Assembly (NCBI GenBank): GCA_964439835.1
Contig: CAYTPQ010000003.1
Span: 62,001-126,000 of the forward strand
DNA: 64,000 nt
Origin: JAGNLM01 sp964439835
GTDB lineage: Bacteria > Pseudomonadota > Gammaproteobacteria > JAABTG01
Direction: 5' to 3'
Positions 27,366 through 35,591 of the stretch are shown in pieces; positions within the stretch are counted from its first letter, which is position 1, and every line of letters starts with the position of its first letter. A model generated the notes under the pieces. That model saw only the letters and a program-made list of their open reading frames with translations, did not search any database and was not told where the DNA came from. The position numbers and the translations under genes were made by a program.

Positions 27366-28634
27366 TCAGCTGTCGCCGGCGGGCACCCGCAGGACCTGGC
27401 CGGCCTGGACCCGGTCAGGCCGCCGCAGACCGTTCATCGCCATCAACTGCCGGTGACTCACGCCGTAGCGGGCAGCGATGTCGGAGATGGTCTCGCCCCG
27501 GCGCACCCGGTGCTGGCGCACGGTGGGCTTCGGCCGCACGACGTCGCGCACCGCCCGCCAGGTGTTTTCGCCCGCGGCCGCGCCGGGGGCCGCGACCGCC
27601 GTCGGGGCCTCCTGGGGCTCCAGCCGGCGCAGGGGTCCGAAGTGGACATGGGCCTGGCGGTCGACCTCCAAGGCCGCGAGGAACGACACGTAGAAGTTGC
27701 GCGAGGCGAAGCCGAAGGCGGGCCCGGAGTACTGGCGCACGATGGTGACGATGTCGTCGGTGCCCATCTCGCGCACGGCCCGCACCACGCCCCCCGCGCC
27801 GTGGTTGTAGGCCGTGAGCGCGAGCGGCCAGCTGCCGGTCAGCTCGTGGTTGCGCCGCAGCAGCCGCGCCGCCGCCTCGGAGGCGCGGAACGGGTCCAGA
27901 CGCTCGTCGGTGAAACGGTCGATGCGCAGGTACTGCTTGCCGGTAGGCACCGTGAACTGCCAGAGGCCCGCGGCCCCGGCGTGGGAGCGGGCACCGGGGT
28001 TGTAGGAGGACTCCACGTGGGGCAGTGCCGCGAGCTCGACCGGCAGGCCGAGGGACTTCAGGGTCGTCTCGATGTGGTCCCGCCAGAGGCCAGACCGCAC
28101 GTACCCGTCGCGGAACTTGTCGGCCTGTCCGCGCTGAAAGCGCACCCGGTCGGCCGCCTCGCGCAGGGCCTCTTGGGATGTCTCCGACCCCCAGGCAGCC
28201 AGCGCCCGCGCCTCCTCCGGAGAGAGGTCCGCGCGCTTGCCGTCGGCCAGGTTCCGCAGGGCCTCACGGTACTTCTCCACCGCCTCAGACACCCGTGCCT
28301 TCCCGTCCGCCGGCTCTGCCTCCGGCTCGGGCTGCAGGACCTCGTAGACCACATCCAGCCGCCGGTTGTCGTGGACAAACCCGCCGCGGGTGTCGACCTC
28401 CGTGAATACCCGGATCCAGAACCGTACGTCGGGCTCCAGCTCGGGCGGGCGGGGAAAGGCCGCGGGGTCCGCCTGGTAGGCAGGGGCACCGAGCGGCAGG
28501 CCGAGTCCAAAGACCCAGGGCGCCAGGGCCAGGAGTCGCCAGGCCTGCGACCTGTTTCGACGTGGGGGCTTGCGGGTCGCATCCCTGGAGGGGCGGGGGT
28601 CGGAAGTGCGGACGGGCGAGGGGCACGAGTCCAT
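27366..28634 (-). CDS. MltD-like membrane-bound lytic transglycosylase with LysM domain
   Basis: A 422-residue envelope protein. A hydrophobic signal/anchor occupies about residues 32-52 after a basic N-terminus. The GH23-type catalytic domain spans ~200-330: LPHVESSYNP contains the catalytic glutamate, followed by AGAAGLWQF and ALTAYNHGAGG. A single LysM repeat (HRVRRGETISDIAARYGVSH) closes the protein. The enzyme cleaves the MurNAc-GlcNAc bond of peptidoglycan with 1,6-anhydro product formation. E. coli MltD has two LysM repeats and a lipobox; here only one LysM is seen and no clear lipobox, so MltD itself is not certain. The start could be later within the first 30 residues. Confidence 0.85.
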   Translation of the reverse strand: MDSCPSPVRTSDPRPSRDATRKPPRRNRSQAWRLLALAPWVFGLGLPLGAPAYQADPAAFPRPPELEPDVRFWIRVFTEVDTRGGFVHDNRRLDVVYEVLQPEPEAEPADGKARVSEAVEKYREALRNLADGKRADLSPEEARALAAWGSETSQEALREAADRVRFQRGQADKFRDGYVRSGLWRDHIETTLKSLGLPVELAALPHVESSYNPGARSHAGAAGLWQFTVPTGKQYLRIDRFTDERLDPFRASEAAARLLRRNHELTGSWPLALTAYNHGAGGVVRAVREMGTDDIVTIVRQYSGPAFGFASRNFYVSFLAALEVDRQAHVHFGPLRRLEPQEAPTAVAAPGAAAGENTWRAVRDVVRPKPTVRQHRVRRGETISDIAARYGVSHRQLMAMNGLRRPDRVQAGQVLRVPAGDS

Positions 28635-28894
28635 GGCGGGGGCTCCTGGCGGGACAGGGACCTGGCAACGGCCGGGGCGGTGTTGACCGGGACATCGGCA
28701 GGAGCGGGCGGAGCTTCAGCGCGGACAGACCACCCTCGGCCGCGCAGCGTGTCAGGGCCAGCCCCCCCAGGGTCCGTGACGGGACGGCGGGAGGGTCGCC
28801 GGGCCCGGTACACGCAGGCCCTCGGGGCGCGGGTGTCCGGTCGACCGGCCGCCCGCGGCACGGACAGGCCGACGCGATCCCGCCGCCGGCCCCG

Positions 28895-29242
28895 CTACTC
28901 GGAGACCTCCAGGAGCTCGACCTCGAACAGGAGCGTCGCGTTGGGCGGAATCACGCCGCCCGCACCGCGGGCGCCGTAGCCCAGCTCGGCAGGGACGGTG
29001 AGCCGGCGCTTGCCGCCGACGCGCATACCGGTGACACCCTCGTCCCAGCCCTTGATCACGTAGCCCGTGCCCAGAGGAAAGCCGAACGGCTCGCCGCCGA
29101 CGCTGGAGTCGAACTGCCGCCCGTCCTCCAGCCAGCCGGTGTAGTGGACCTTCACGAAGCAGCCGGGGCCGTGGGCCAGGTCGCCGCTGCCCTCTACCAG
29201 GTCCTCGTACGCCAGCCCCGTCGCCGTCGTCACCTGCGCCAT
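28895..29242 (-). CDS. FKBP-type peptidyl-prolyl cis-trans isomerase
   Basis: A compact 115-residue single-domain FKBP with no signal peptide, so cytoplasmic. The core motifs of the family are all present: VKVHYTGWLEDGRQFDSS, FPLGTGYVIKGWDEGV, RLTVPAELGYGARGAGG and IPPNATLLFEVELLEV. The aromatic and Tyr/Trp/Asp active-site positions look intact, so it should isomerise prolyl bonds. The start is ATG 29242 with GGAGG 7 nt upstream; the frame is open for 19 further codons. It is divergent from the rhodanese gene and 260 nt downstream of the start of the transglycosylase; that 260-nt gap holds no gene or clear signal. Confidence 0.92.
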   Translation of the reverse strand: MAQVTTATGLAYEDLVEGSGDLAHGPGCFVKVHYTGWLEDGRQFDSSVGGEPFGFPLGTGYVIKGWDEGVTGMRVGGKRRLTVPAELGYGARGAGGVIPPNATLLFEVELLEVSE

Positions 29243-29364
29243 CGTCACGCCTCCTCCCCAAGGGAGCGCCACTGCACCACAGGCCGTAGCCGGGGGCAAC
29301 CCTGGCGCAGTGGGGGATCCGACCGCTAGACTCGGGATTGACCCGCCATACTCGGAGGAGCCCC

Positions 29365-29790
29365 ATGGGCACGGAAGTCGAGAGCCTCACCCCGCGGCAG
29401 GCCTGGGACCTGATCCAGAAGGACGCCCGGGCCGTCCTGGTCGACATCCGGTCGACGATGGAGTACCTGTTCGTGGGCCATCCCCAGGGCGCGGTGCACG
29501 TCCCCTGGATCGACGAGCCCGAGTGGGTCGTGAACCCGCACTTCGTCACCGACATCCGCAAGCTCATGCTCGGCGGCGCCGTCTGCGACGAGGAGGAGGG
29601 CTGCGCCCCCGTCATTCTGATCTGCCGCAGCGGAAAGCGCTCCAAGGAGGCCGGCCGGGCGCTGACGAAGGCCGGCTTCCGCAACGTCTACCACGTGGAC
29701 ACCGGCTTCGAGGGCGACCTGGACGAGCACCACCACCGCAGCACCCGGGGCGGCTGGCGCTTCGAGGGGCTGCCGTGGGAGCAGTGCTGA
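29365..29790 (+). CDS. Single-domain rhodanese-like sulfurtransferase
   Basis: A 141-residue cytoplasmic protein with one rhodanese module. The active loop CRSGKRS carries the catalytic cysteine in a six-residue loop that fits sulfur (not arsenate/phosphatase) chemistry. LVDIRSTMEYLFVGHPQGAVHVPW is the usual N-terminal half (given as two conserved stretches DIRS and GHPQGA). The acidic VCDEEEGC insert precedes the active site, and the protein ends in a free cysteine (LPWEQC). GGAGGAG sits 5 nt before the ATG. In this sulfur-metabolising context it may carry persulfide, but no sulfur-relay partner (TusA, DsrE) is adjacent. Monocistronic as far as seen. Confidence 0.87.
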   Translation: MGTEVESLTPRQAWDLIQKDARAVLVDIRSTMEYLFVGHPQGAVHVPWIDEPEWVVNPHFVTDIRKLMLGGAVCDEEEGCAPVILICRSGKRSKEAGRALTKAGFRNVYHVDTGFEGDLDEHHHRSTRGGWRFEGLPWEQC

Positions 29791-29921
29791 AGACGCTTCG
29801 ACCAAGGCAACAAGACGGGCCGACAAGGAGCGGGCCGAGCGTCCGGGCCATCGGCTGGTAGGGTCTCTCGCGGGCTGCTTTGGGAGTCAGGGGACCCGGA
29901 GACCCATCGGCTAGCCTGACG

Positions 29922-31046
29922 GTGAGCACAACACACCTTCCGATCGTGGAGGTCCTGGGCGTGGCCTCGGCCTTCGCCGTCGACGGCGAGCCGGTCGCCG
30001 CAGAGCCCCTGAGAGTCGGGCTCATCCACGAGAGCCACGTGGTGACGTGCCGCGCGCCGGACGGTGCCCGCCGCTACCTGCTGCAGCGGATCAACACCGA
30101 GGTCTTCCGCTCGCCCGAGCAGGTCATGGGCAACCTGCTGCGGGTGACGACCCATCTGCGCCGCAAGCTCACCGAGACGGGGGCCACGGAGCCGGACCGC
30201 CGGGTGCTGACGGTGGTCACCGCCCGCGACGGGGGCGCCTGGCGGGTGGACGGCGCCGGACGGTGGTGGCGCGCCTACGCCTTCGTCGAGGGCGCCCGGT
30301 CCTACGACCGCCCGCCCTCGGCAGAGACGGCCAGGCGGGCGGCCGCCGCCTTCGGCCGCTTCGTCGCCGAGCTTGCGGACCTGCCCACACCCCGGCTGCA
30401 CGAGACCCTCCCCGGCTTCCACGACAGCCCCGCCCGCTACCGGGCGCTGGAGGCGGCGGCCGATGCCGACCCCTTGGGCCGCGTCGCCTCGGTCCGGGAG
30501 GATCTCCGCGCCCTGGGGTCCCGGCGTGACTTGCTGGGCGTGATCCAGCAGGCCGCCGACCGGGGCGAGGTACCGGAGCGGGTGGTACACAACGACACCA
30601 AGCTGAACAACGTCTTGTTTGACGTCGCGACCGGTGAAGCACTCTGCGTCGTCGACCTGGACACGGCGATGCCGGGCCTCGCGCCCTACGACTACGGCGA
30701 CCTGGTGCGCTCGGCCGCGAGCGAGGCCCCGGAGGACGCCCGCGACCCCGCCACGATGCGCCTCAGCCTGCCGCTGCACCGGGCGGTGACGCAGGGCTGG
30801 CTCGAGCCGATGGCAGCGCTACTGACCCCGGCCGAGGCGGAGCTGCTGCCACTCGCCCCGCTCGTCGTCACCCTCGAGCTCGCCGCCCGCTTCCTGACGG
30901 ATTACCTGGACGGCGACCGCTACTTCCGCACCGCCTACCCCGGCCACAACCTCGACCGCTGCCGAGCCCAGCTGGCCCTCGCGGCGGACCTGGAGCGCCA
31001 CCAGGCCACCCTGGCCACCGCCGTACGTGAGGCACTGGGCGGCTGA
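29922..31046 (+). CDS. APH-fold phosphotransferase, N-acetylhexosamine-kinase-like
   Basis: A ~374-residue kinase of the aminoglycoside phosphotransferase fold. VHNDTKLNNVLFD is the catalytic loop with its aspartate and asparagine. VVDLDTAMPGLAPYDYGD is the metal-binding DxD segment. The N-terminal QRINTEVFRSPEQVMGN stretch recalls NahK-type N-acetylhexosamine 1-kinases and related sugar or choline kinases. It would act in the cytoplasm. The start is uncertain: GTG 29922 is used here, and a TTG at 29880 would add 14 residues. No sugar-metabolism neighbours support the substrate, so the activity is only a family-level guess. It is followed by the nrdD promoter region. Confidence 0.75.
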   Translation: MSTTHLPIVEVLGVASAFAVDGEPVAAEPLRVGLIHESHVVTCRAPDGARRYLLQRINTEVFRSPEQVMGNLLRVTTHLRRKLTETGATEPDRRVLTVVTARDGGAWRVDGAGRWWRAYAFVEGARSYDRPPSAETARRAAAAFGRFVAELADLPTPRLHETLPGFHDSPARYRALEAAADADPLGRVASVREDLRALGSRRDLLGVIQQAADRGEVPERVVHNDTKLNNVLFDVATGEALCVVDLDTAMPGLAPYDYGDLVRSAASEAPEDARDPATMRLSLPLHRAVTQGWLEPMAALLTPAEAELLPLAPLVVTLELAARFLTDYLDGDRYFRTAYPGHNLDRCRAQLALAADLERHQATLATAVREALGG

Positions 31047-31140
31047 GGCCCCCAGCGCCGGCGCTTTCCGCCCGGCATCAACCGCTCCCGCCCCCCTGCG
31101 AGCGGGATCCCGGGGCGGCCGAGCCGCTCCCCGCCCGTTC

Positions 31141-31154
31141 ATGACCGGGATCAA
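31141..31154. promoter_or_regulatory. Degenerate FNR/Anr-type site upstream of nrdD
   Basis: ATGACCGGGATCAA matches the FNR pattern TTGAT-N4-ATCAA fully in the right half and at three of five positions in the left. It lies 139 nt before the nrdD start. Anaerobic nrdD genes are commonly FNR-controlled, but this site alone is weak evidence. Confidence 0.3.
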
Positions 31155-31187
31155 GGTTTGCCCTCCGCCACCCCTTTAGACTGCCAA

Positions 31188-31203
31188 CCCCAATATGTAG
31201 TGT
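31188..31203. promoter_or_regulatory. NrdR box 1
   Basis: CCCCAATATGTAGTGT matches the NrdR consensus (about ACACTATATATAGTGT) at 13 of 16 positions, counting A/T at the two degenerate positions. NrdR is the ATP-cone repressor of ribonucleotide reductase genes. Position and gene content fit well. Confidence 0.65.
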
Positions 31204-31219
31204 CTCTAATAGAGCAGAG

Positions 31220-31235
31220 CCCCAGCATCCTGTAG
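31220..31235. promoter_or_regulatory. NrdR box 2 (weak)
   Basis: CCCCAGCATCCTGTAG shares only the core positions with the NrdR consensus. Its start is exactly 32 bp from box 1, the three-helical-turn spacing known for paired NrdR boxes. The spacing, not the sequence, is the main support. Confidence 0.35.
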
Positions 31236-31292
31236 GCGCGTGAGCCAACGCGACCTGCAGCGGAGCGCCAGGGGCCTTCCGGGAGGAACCGC

Positions 31293-33326
31293 ATGAGCGC
31301 CGTCATCGCCCCGCGTCCCGCGACGCTGCCGTCCCGTATCGTCAAGCGCGACGGCCGCCCCGTCCCCTTCGACGCCGACCGCATCTACTCGGCCCTCCTG
31401 CGGGCCGGTCAGGCGACCGGCGAGTTCGCGGAGGACGAGGCCCGCCTGATCACGGCGCAGGTAGTCAAGGTCATCAGCCACCGCTTCGGACCCGAGGAGC
31501 CGCCGACCATCGAGCGGGTGCAGGACATGGTCGAGCAGGCCCTGATCAGCGCCAACCACCTCCAGACCGCCCGCGCCTACATCGTCTACCGCGAGCAGCA
31601 CAAGCGCCTGCGCGAGGACCGCCGCACGCTGGTGGACGTGGAGAGCTCGATCCGCGAGTACCTGGACCGGGTCGACTGGCGGGTGTCGGCCAACGCCAAC
31701 CAGGGCTACTCGCTGGGCGGGCTGATCCTGAACACCTCCGGCAAGGTCGTCGCCAACTACTGGCTCTCCCACGTCTATCCGCCCGAGATCGGCAACGCCC
31801 ACCGGGAGGGCGACGTCCACATCCACGACCTGGACATGCTCGCCGGCTACTGTGCGGGCTGGTCGCTACGCACGCTCCTCACCGAGGGCCTGAACGGCGT
31901 TCCCGGCAAGGTCGAGGCCGGGCCTCCGAAGCACATGTCGAGCGCAGTGGGCCAGATCGTCAACTTCCTCGGCACCCTGCAGAACGAGTGGGCGGGGGCC
32001 CAGGCCTTCAGCTCGTTCGACACCTACATGGCGGCCTTCGTGCGCAAGGACCGCCTCGGCTACCGCGAGGTCAAGCAGTACGTCCAGGAGCTGATCTACA
32101 ACCTGAACGTCCCGTCGCGCTGGGGGACCCAAACACCGTTCACCAATCTCACCTTCGACTGGGTCTGCCCGGAGGACCTGCGCCCGCAGGTGCCGATCAT
32201 CGGCGGCCAGGAGATGCCGTTCACCTACGGCGACCTACAGGCCGAGATGGACCTCATCAACCGCGCCTACATCGAGGTGATGACGGACGGTGACGCCAAG
32301 GGCCGGGTCTTCACCTTCCCAATCCCGACCTACAACGTCACCCCCGACTTCCCCTGGGAGAGCGAGAACGCCGACCGGCTGTTCGCGATGACCGCGAAGT
32401 ACGGCCTGCCCTACTTCCAGAACTTCGTGAACTCCGATCTGAAGCCCAACATGATTCGGTCCATGTGCTGCCGTCTGCAGCTCGACCTCCGCGAGCTGCT
32501 CAAGCGCGGCAATGGACTCTTCGGATCGGCCGAGCAGACGGGGTCGGTGGGGGTCGTGACCATCAACTGCGCGCGCCTGGGCTATCTGTTCCCCGGCGAC
32601 GAGACCGGCCTCTACGCGCGCCTCGACCAGCTCCTCGACATCGCCCGCAACAGCCTCGAGATCAAGCGCAAGGTGATCCAGCGTCATATCGACGCCGGGC
32701 TCTTCCCCTACACGAAGCGCTACCTCGGCACCCTGCGCAATCACTTCTCGACCATCGGCGTGAACGGGATCAACGAGATGATCCGCAACTTCACCGCCGG
32801 CGACGAGGACGTCACCACCGCCTGGGGCGAACAGTTCGCCTCGCGGTTCCTGGACCACATTCGCGCGCGGATGGTCGAGTTCCAGGAGGTGACGGGCCAC
32901 ATGTACAACCTGGAGGCGACACCGGCCGAGGGCACGACCTACCGCTTCGCGAAGGAGGACCGCAAGCGCTTCCCCGGGATCCTGCAGGCCGGCTCGCCGG
33001 AGGCGCCCTACTACACCAATTCCTCGCAGCTCCCGGTCGGCTTCACCGACGACCCGTTCGAGGCCTTGGAACGGCAAGAGAAGCTACAGAAGAAGTACAC
33101 CGGCGGCACCGTGCTGCACCTGTACATGAGCGAGCGGATCTCCAGCGCCGACGCCTGCCGCCAGCTGGTCAAGCGCGCGCTGGAGCGCTTCCGCGTCCCG
33201 TACATCACGGTGACGCCAACCTTCTCGATCTGCCCGAAACACGGCTACCTGTCGGGCGCCCACGAATTTTGCCCGCTCTGCGACGAGGAGGCCCTCGCCC
33301 GCAAGCAGGCCGCGGCGGTCCATTGA
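31293..33326 (+). CDS. nrdD: Class III (anaerobic) ribonucleoside-triphosphate reductase, catalytic body without glycyl-radical tail
   Basis: A 677-residue protein. An ATP-cone allosteric domain lies at ~10-100 (RIVKRDGRPVPFDADRI). The ten-stranded barrel follows with SMCCRLQLD and TINCARLGYL among its conserved cysteine segments. Near the C-terminus comes the metal-knob segment (CPKHGYLSGAHEFCPLC, one usual Cys replaced by His). The chain then stops 13 residues later. Canonical NrdD continues into a glycyl-radical loop (RVxGY); that motif is absent here and is encoded by the small ORF at 33442. The enzyme makes dNTPs without oxygen, using a radical installed by NrdG. GGGAGG precedes the ATG. 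Upstream are NrdR-type boxes and a weak FNR-type site. Confidence 0.92.
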   Translation: MSAVIAPRPATLPSRIVKRDGRPVPFDADRIYSALLRAGQATGEFAEDEARLITAQVVKVISHRFGPEEPPTIERVQDMVEQALISANHLQTARAYIVYREQHKRLREDRRTLVDVESSIREYLDRVDWRVSANANQGYSLGGLILNTSGKVVANYWLSHVYPPEIGNAHREGDVHIHDLDMLAGYCAGWSLRTLLTEGLNGVPGKVEAGPPKHMSSAVGQIVNFLGTLQNEWAGAQAFSSFDTYMAAFVRKDRLGYREVKQYVQELIYNLNVPSRWGTQTPFTNLTFDWVCPEDLRPQVPIIGGQEMPFTYGDLQAEMDLINRAYIEVMTDGDAKGRVFTFPIPTYNVTPDFPWESENADRLFAMTAKYGLPYFQNFVNSDLKPNMIRSMCCRLQLDLRELLKRGNGLFGSAEQTGSVGVVTINCARLGYLFPGDETGLYARLDQLLDIARNSLEIKRKVIQRHIDAGLFPYTKRYLGTLRNHFSTIGVNGINEMIRNFTAGDEDVTTAWGEQFASRFLDHIRARMVEFQEVTGHMYNLEATPAEGTTYRFAKEDRKRFPGILQAGSPEAPYYTNSSQLPVGFTDDPFEALERQEKLQKKYTGGTVLHLYMSERISSADACRQLVKRALERFRVPYITVTPTFSICPKHGYLSGAHEFCPLCDEEALARKQAAAVH

Positions 33327-33335
33327 GGAAAGAGA

Positions 33336-33404
33336 ACCGCAGAGGCGCAAAGGCGCAGAGAGGATTGGTGGGATCGATGCTTCTCGGCGTCTGCGTGTCT
33401 CGGT
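33336..33404. repeat. Palindromic repeat family B, degenerate copy 3
   Basis: The left arm ACCGCAGAGGCGCAAAGG (from 33336) resembles the other family B copies. The right arm, ending CTCGGT at 33404, has decayed, leaving several mismatches. It occupies most of the 115 nt between nrdD and the glycyl-radical ORF. Confidence 0.7.
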
Positions 33405-33441
33405 AGCAACCGAGTGAGAACAAGAGGAGAGGAAACTGACG

Positions 33442-33609
33442 ATGAGTGAGGGGAGAATCGAGCTGAGCGAGACCGAGCGCACCCGCTGCGAGGTGTGGAC
33501 GCGGGTGATGGGCTACCACCGGCCGGTCTCCGCCTTCAATCCCGGCAAGCAGTCCGAGCACCGCGAGCGCACGCCCTTCCAGGAGCGGCGCTGTGCGGCG
33601 CTGCGGTGA
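33442..33609 (+). CDS. Separate glycyl-radical domain of class III ribonucleotide reductase (55 residues)
   Basis: A 55-residue ORF, missed by length cut-offs. It contains CEVWTRVMGYHRPVSAFN followed by GKQSEHRERTPFQE. This is the C-terminal glycyl-radical loop of NrdD: RVMGY supplies the radical glycine (Gly24), and the downstream FNxGKxxEH...RxxF pattern is the usual NrdD terminus. The ORF has its own ATG and a purine-rich AGAGGAGAGG about 10 nt upstream. It is in a different frame from nrdD, so read-through cannot join them. It presumably docks on the 677-residue body as a second subunit activated by NrdG. A recent gene break is less likely, because it has its own start and Shine-Dalgarno. 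The acidic N-terminal ~12 residues look like a linker. Confidence 0.85.
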   Translation: MSEGRIELSETERTRCEVWTRVMGYHRPVSAFNPGKQSEHRERTPFQERRCAALR

Positions 33610-33667
33610 GGGCACCGCATCCGCAAATTCATTAGGGCCGGCTGAGAATCCCTGCACCGGGCTTCAA

Positions 33668-33776
33668 GCAGGTTTCCGGTGCGGTTTTGCGGGACCGTAT
33701 GCCGCCTGGATGGCGGCATACGAGCCTACAGGGACGTATTCACGGCGCGTCCCGCGGGACCGCACCGGGAATCTGC
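33668..33776 (-). repeat. Palindromic repeat family C, copy 2 (reverse orientation)
   Basis: A 109-bp element carrying the core as CGAGCCTACAGGGACGTA, i.e. opposite to copy 1. The inner hairpin is TATGCCGCC-TGGA-..., pairing with GGCGGCATA. It lies between the convergent glycyl-radical ORF and BT1-type transporter gene. Confidence 0.9.
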
Positions 33777-33813
33777 TGGCACGGTGGCGAGACCGTAGTC
33801 TTTCGCCTGCTCA

Positions 33814-35460
33814 TCAGGCGCTCCGCAGTCGGACCAAGCGGATGACGATGACGGCCGCGATCGGTAGCAGGAAGCCGATGGCCATCGCGGTGAGCATCAG
33901 GTCGCCGAGCTGCCCGTAGTCCGCGGGGACCTTCACTGCACCGGTCGCCGCGTCCTTCACCTCCCGGGTGACCACGAAGACCTGGTTCAGGTACTTCGTG
34001 CCCAGCTGGCTCGCCGACAGGGCCAGATTGGTGAAGGAGGCCATCACCGCGAAGAACGTGGCCTTCAGGCCGGCGGGGGCCGAGTTCGCGATCCAGGCGA
34101 GCATCGGCACCATCGCCACCTGCCCGAGCGGCGACTCGAGCGCAGTGTCGACCAACGCGATGAACCGGGCATCGACCACCCCACCGGTGACCGCCGCGGT
34201 CCACTCGTGGAGTCCGTGGTACATCCCGACAATCGGCAGGTACAGCACGGTGGCTGCAATCGTCAGCGTGACCACCACGTACGCGATGGACCGCTCGGCC
34301 ATGAAGCGCCGGAACAGGAACAGGCCGACCAGGGTCAGACCGCTGCTGATGAGCGAGAGCACGGCCAGGAACTGCTGGTCGAAGCCGAGCTCGTCGATCA
34401 TCCACCAGGTCTGGCCTGCGCCGGGCGTCGGCATGGCGCGGTAGACGAAGATCACGATCGCCGTGCCCACCAGCACCCGCCGCGCGTCCGGGTCGAGCAC
34501 GCGGACCAGGCGGCCCATCAGGAACAGCACGATCGCCATCGACCCGGCGAAGATGATCTCCTGGTCGTAGGGCACGTCGCTCAACCCCAGGCCGATGGTG
34601 AACGCGACGAACGCGAGGCTGCCGCCCAGGATCCACCAGTTGGGCTCGGTGCGCTGGGGCTCGCCGTCCATCAGGAGCCGGGCCCGGGAGTCCGCGATCC
34701 CGGTGCGGCCTAGCTCGCGAAGGGCGCGGCGCCGCAGGTGGGCCGCCAGCCCGACGCCCAGCACCGAGATGACGGGGATGACGAGCGCCAGTTCGTAGAT
34801 CCGGATATAGGCCGCCAGCTTGTCCGATTCGGACATCTTCGCGACCCCGTCGAACACGTACACGTTGAGGAGCGAGACCAGGACGCCACCGCCGATGATG
34901 GCGACCCGCCCCAGCGTCTGCATCGTCGTGTGCATGAGCTTGCGCGCGGCGGCGTCCACCGGCTCGCCGCGGCTGTCGACCCGGGGCACCGCCTCTACCG
35001 TCATCGCGTCGGCGACCACGTCCTGCAGGACGTAGCCGACCGGCGCCAGCAGGGCGCTCGTCACATACCAGGCGTCCACCGGCATCACGGTAGCCATGGC
35101 AGCCGGCGCGGCCAGCAGGTTGACCATGATCAGAATGCTGGCCGCAATCAGGCCGGCCCCGAGGAACACCAGCAGGGCCTTGAAGCGCCAGAGCAGGTCG
35201 ACCAGGTGCCCGAGGGGCATCTTCAGCGCCCAGGGGATCCCGGCCCAGAACCCGAGGGCCGCCAGGAAGGCCGCCGAGAGGCCCAGGTAGTCCTTGACGA
35301 AGAAGGTTCCGACGATGGCGGTCAGGCCGGACACCCCGGCCGCCAGGTAGACCATGAGCGGCGGCAGGTAGGACCACCGCATCTGCCGGCCGAGGTCGGC
35401 GACGTTGCGGTCCCACCAGCCCCGGAGCCCGGTTGTGTCGGTCTGCGCACCCACGATCAT
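33814..35460 (-). CDS. BT1/folate-biopterin-type MFS transporter
   Basis: A 548-residue inner-membrane protein with about 12 transmembrane segments. The opening LPPLMVYLAAGVSGLTAIVG, then FFVKDYLGLSAAFLAALGFW and GYVLQDVVADAMTVEAVPR, resemble the BT1 (folate-biopterin transporter) branch of the major facilitator superfamily; LQDVVADAMTVE is the strongest marker. ATG 35460 was chosen for the GGAGGGG just upstream; the frame is open for 23 more codons. Bacterial and cyanobacterial members may carry pteridines, but the substrate is not proven here. The gene separates nrdG from the rest of the anaerobic reductase genes and is divergent from nrdG. Confidence 0.75.
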   Translation of the reverse strand: MIVGAQTDTTGLRGWWDRNVADLGRQMRWSYLPPLMVYLAAGVSGLTAIVGTFFVKDYLGLSAAFLAALGFWAGIPWALKMPLGHLVDLLWRFKALLVFLGAGLIAASILIMVNLLAAPAAMATVMPVDAWYVTSALLAPVGYVLQDVVADAMTVEAVPRVDSRGEPVDAAARKLMHTTMQTLGRVAIIGGGVLVSLLNVYVFDGVAKMSESDKLAAYIRIYELALVIPVISVLGVGLAAHLRRRALRELGRTGIADSRARLLMDGEPQRTEPNWWILGGSLAFVAFTIGLGLSDVPYDQEIIFAGSMAIVLFLMGRLVRVLDPDARRVLVGTAIVIFVYRAMPTPGAGQTWWMIDELGFDQQFLAVLSLISSGLTLVGLFLFRRFMAERSIAYVVVTLTIAATVLYLPIVGMYHGLHEWTAAVTGGVVDARFIALVDTALESPLGQVAMVPMLAWIANSAPAGLKATFFAVMASFTNLALSASQLGTKYLNQVFVVTREVKDAATGAVKVPADYGQLGDLMLTAMAIGFLLPIAAVIVIRLVRLRSA

Positions 35461-35591
35461 CTCCCCTCCGCGCTCCTGGATCAGCCCACCGCAACCCGCG
35501 GCCAGGGCTCTGGGCGGCGGCGCCGCCACCTGCAGACCCCCGCCGGCCCATCGGAGGCAGAGCGGCCCGGGCGCACGAGTATACTGGCCGC

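Noticed and set aside
31047..31292. A small gene or sRNA in the nrdD leader
   Set aside because: No ORF with a ribosome site and no convincing terminator hairpin; the stretch is explained as a regulatory leader.
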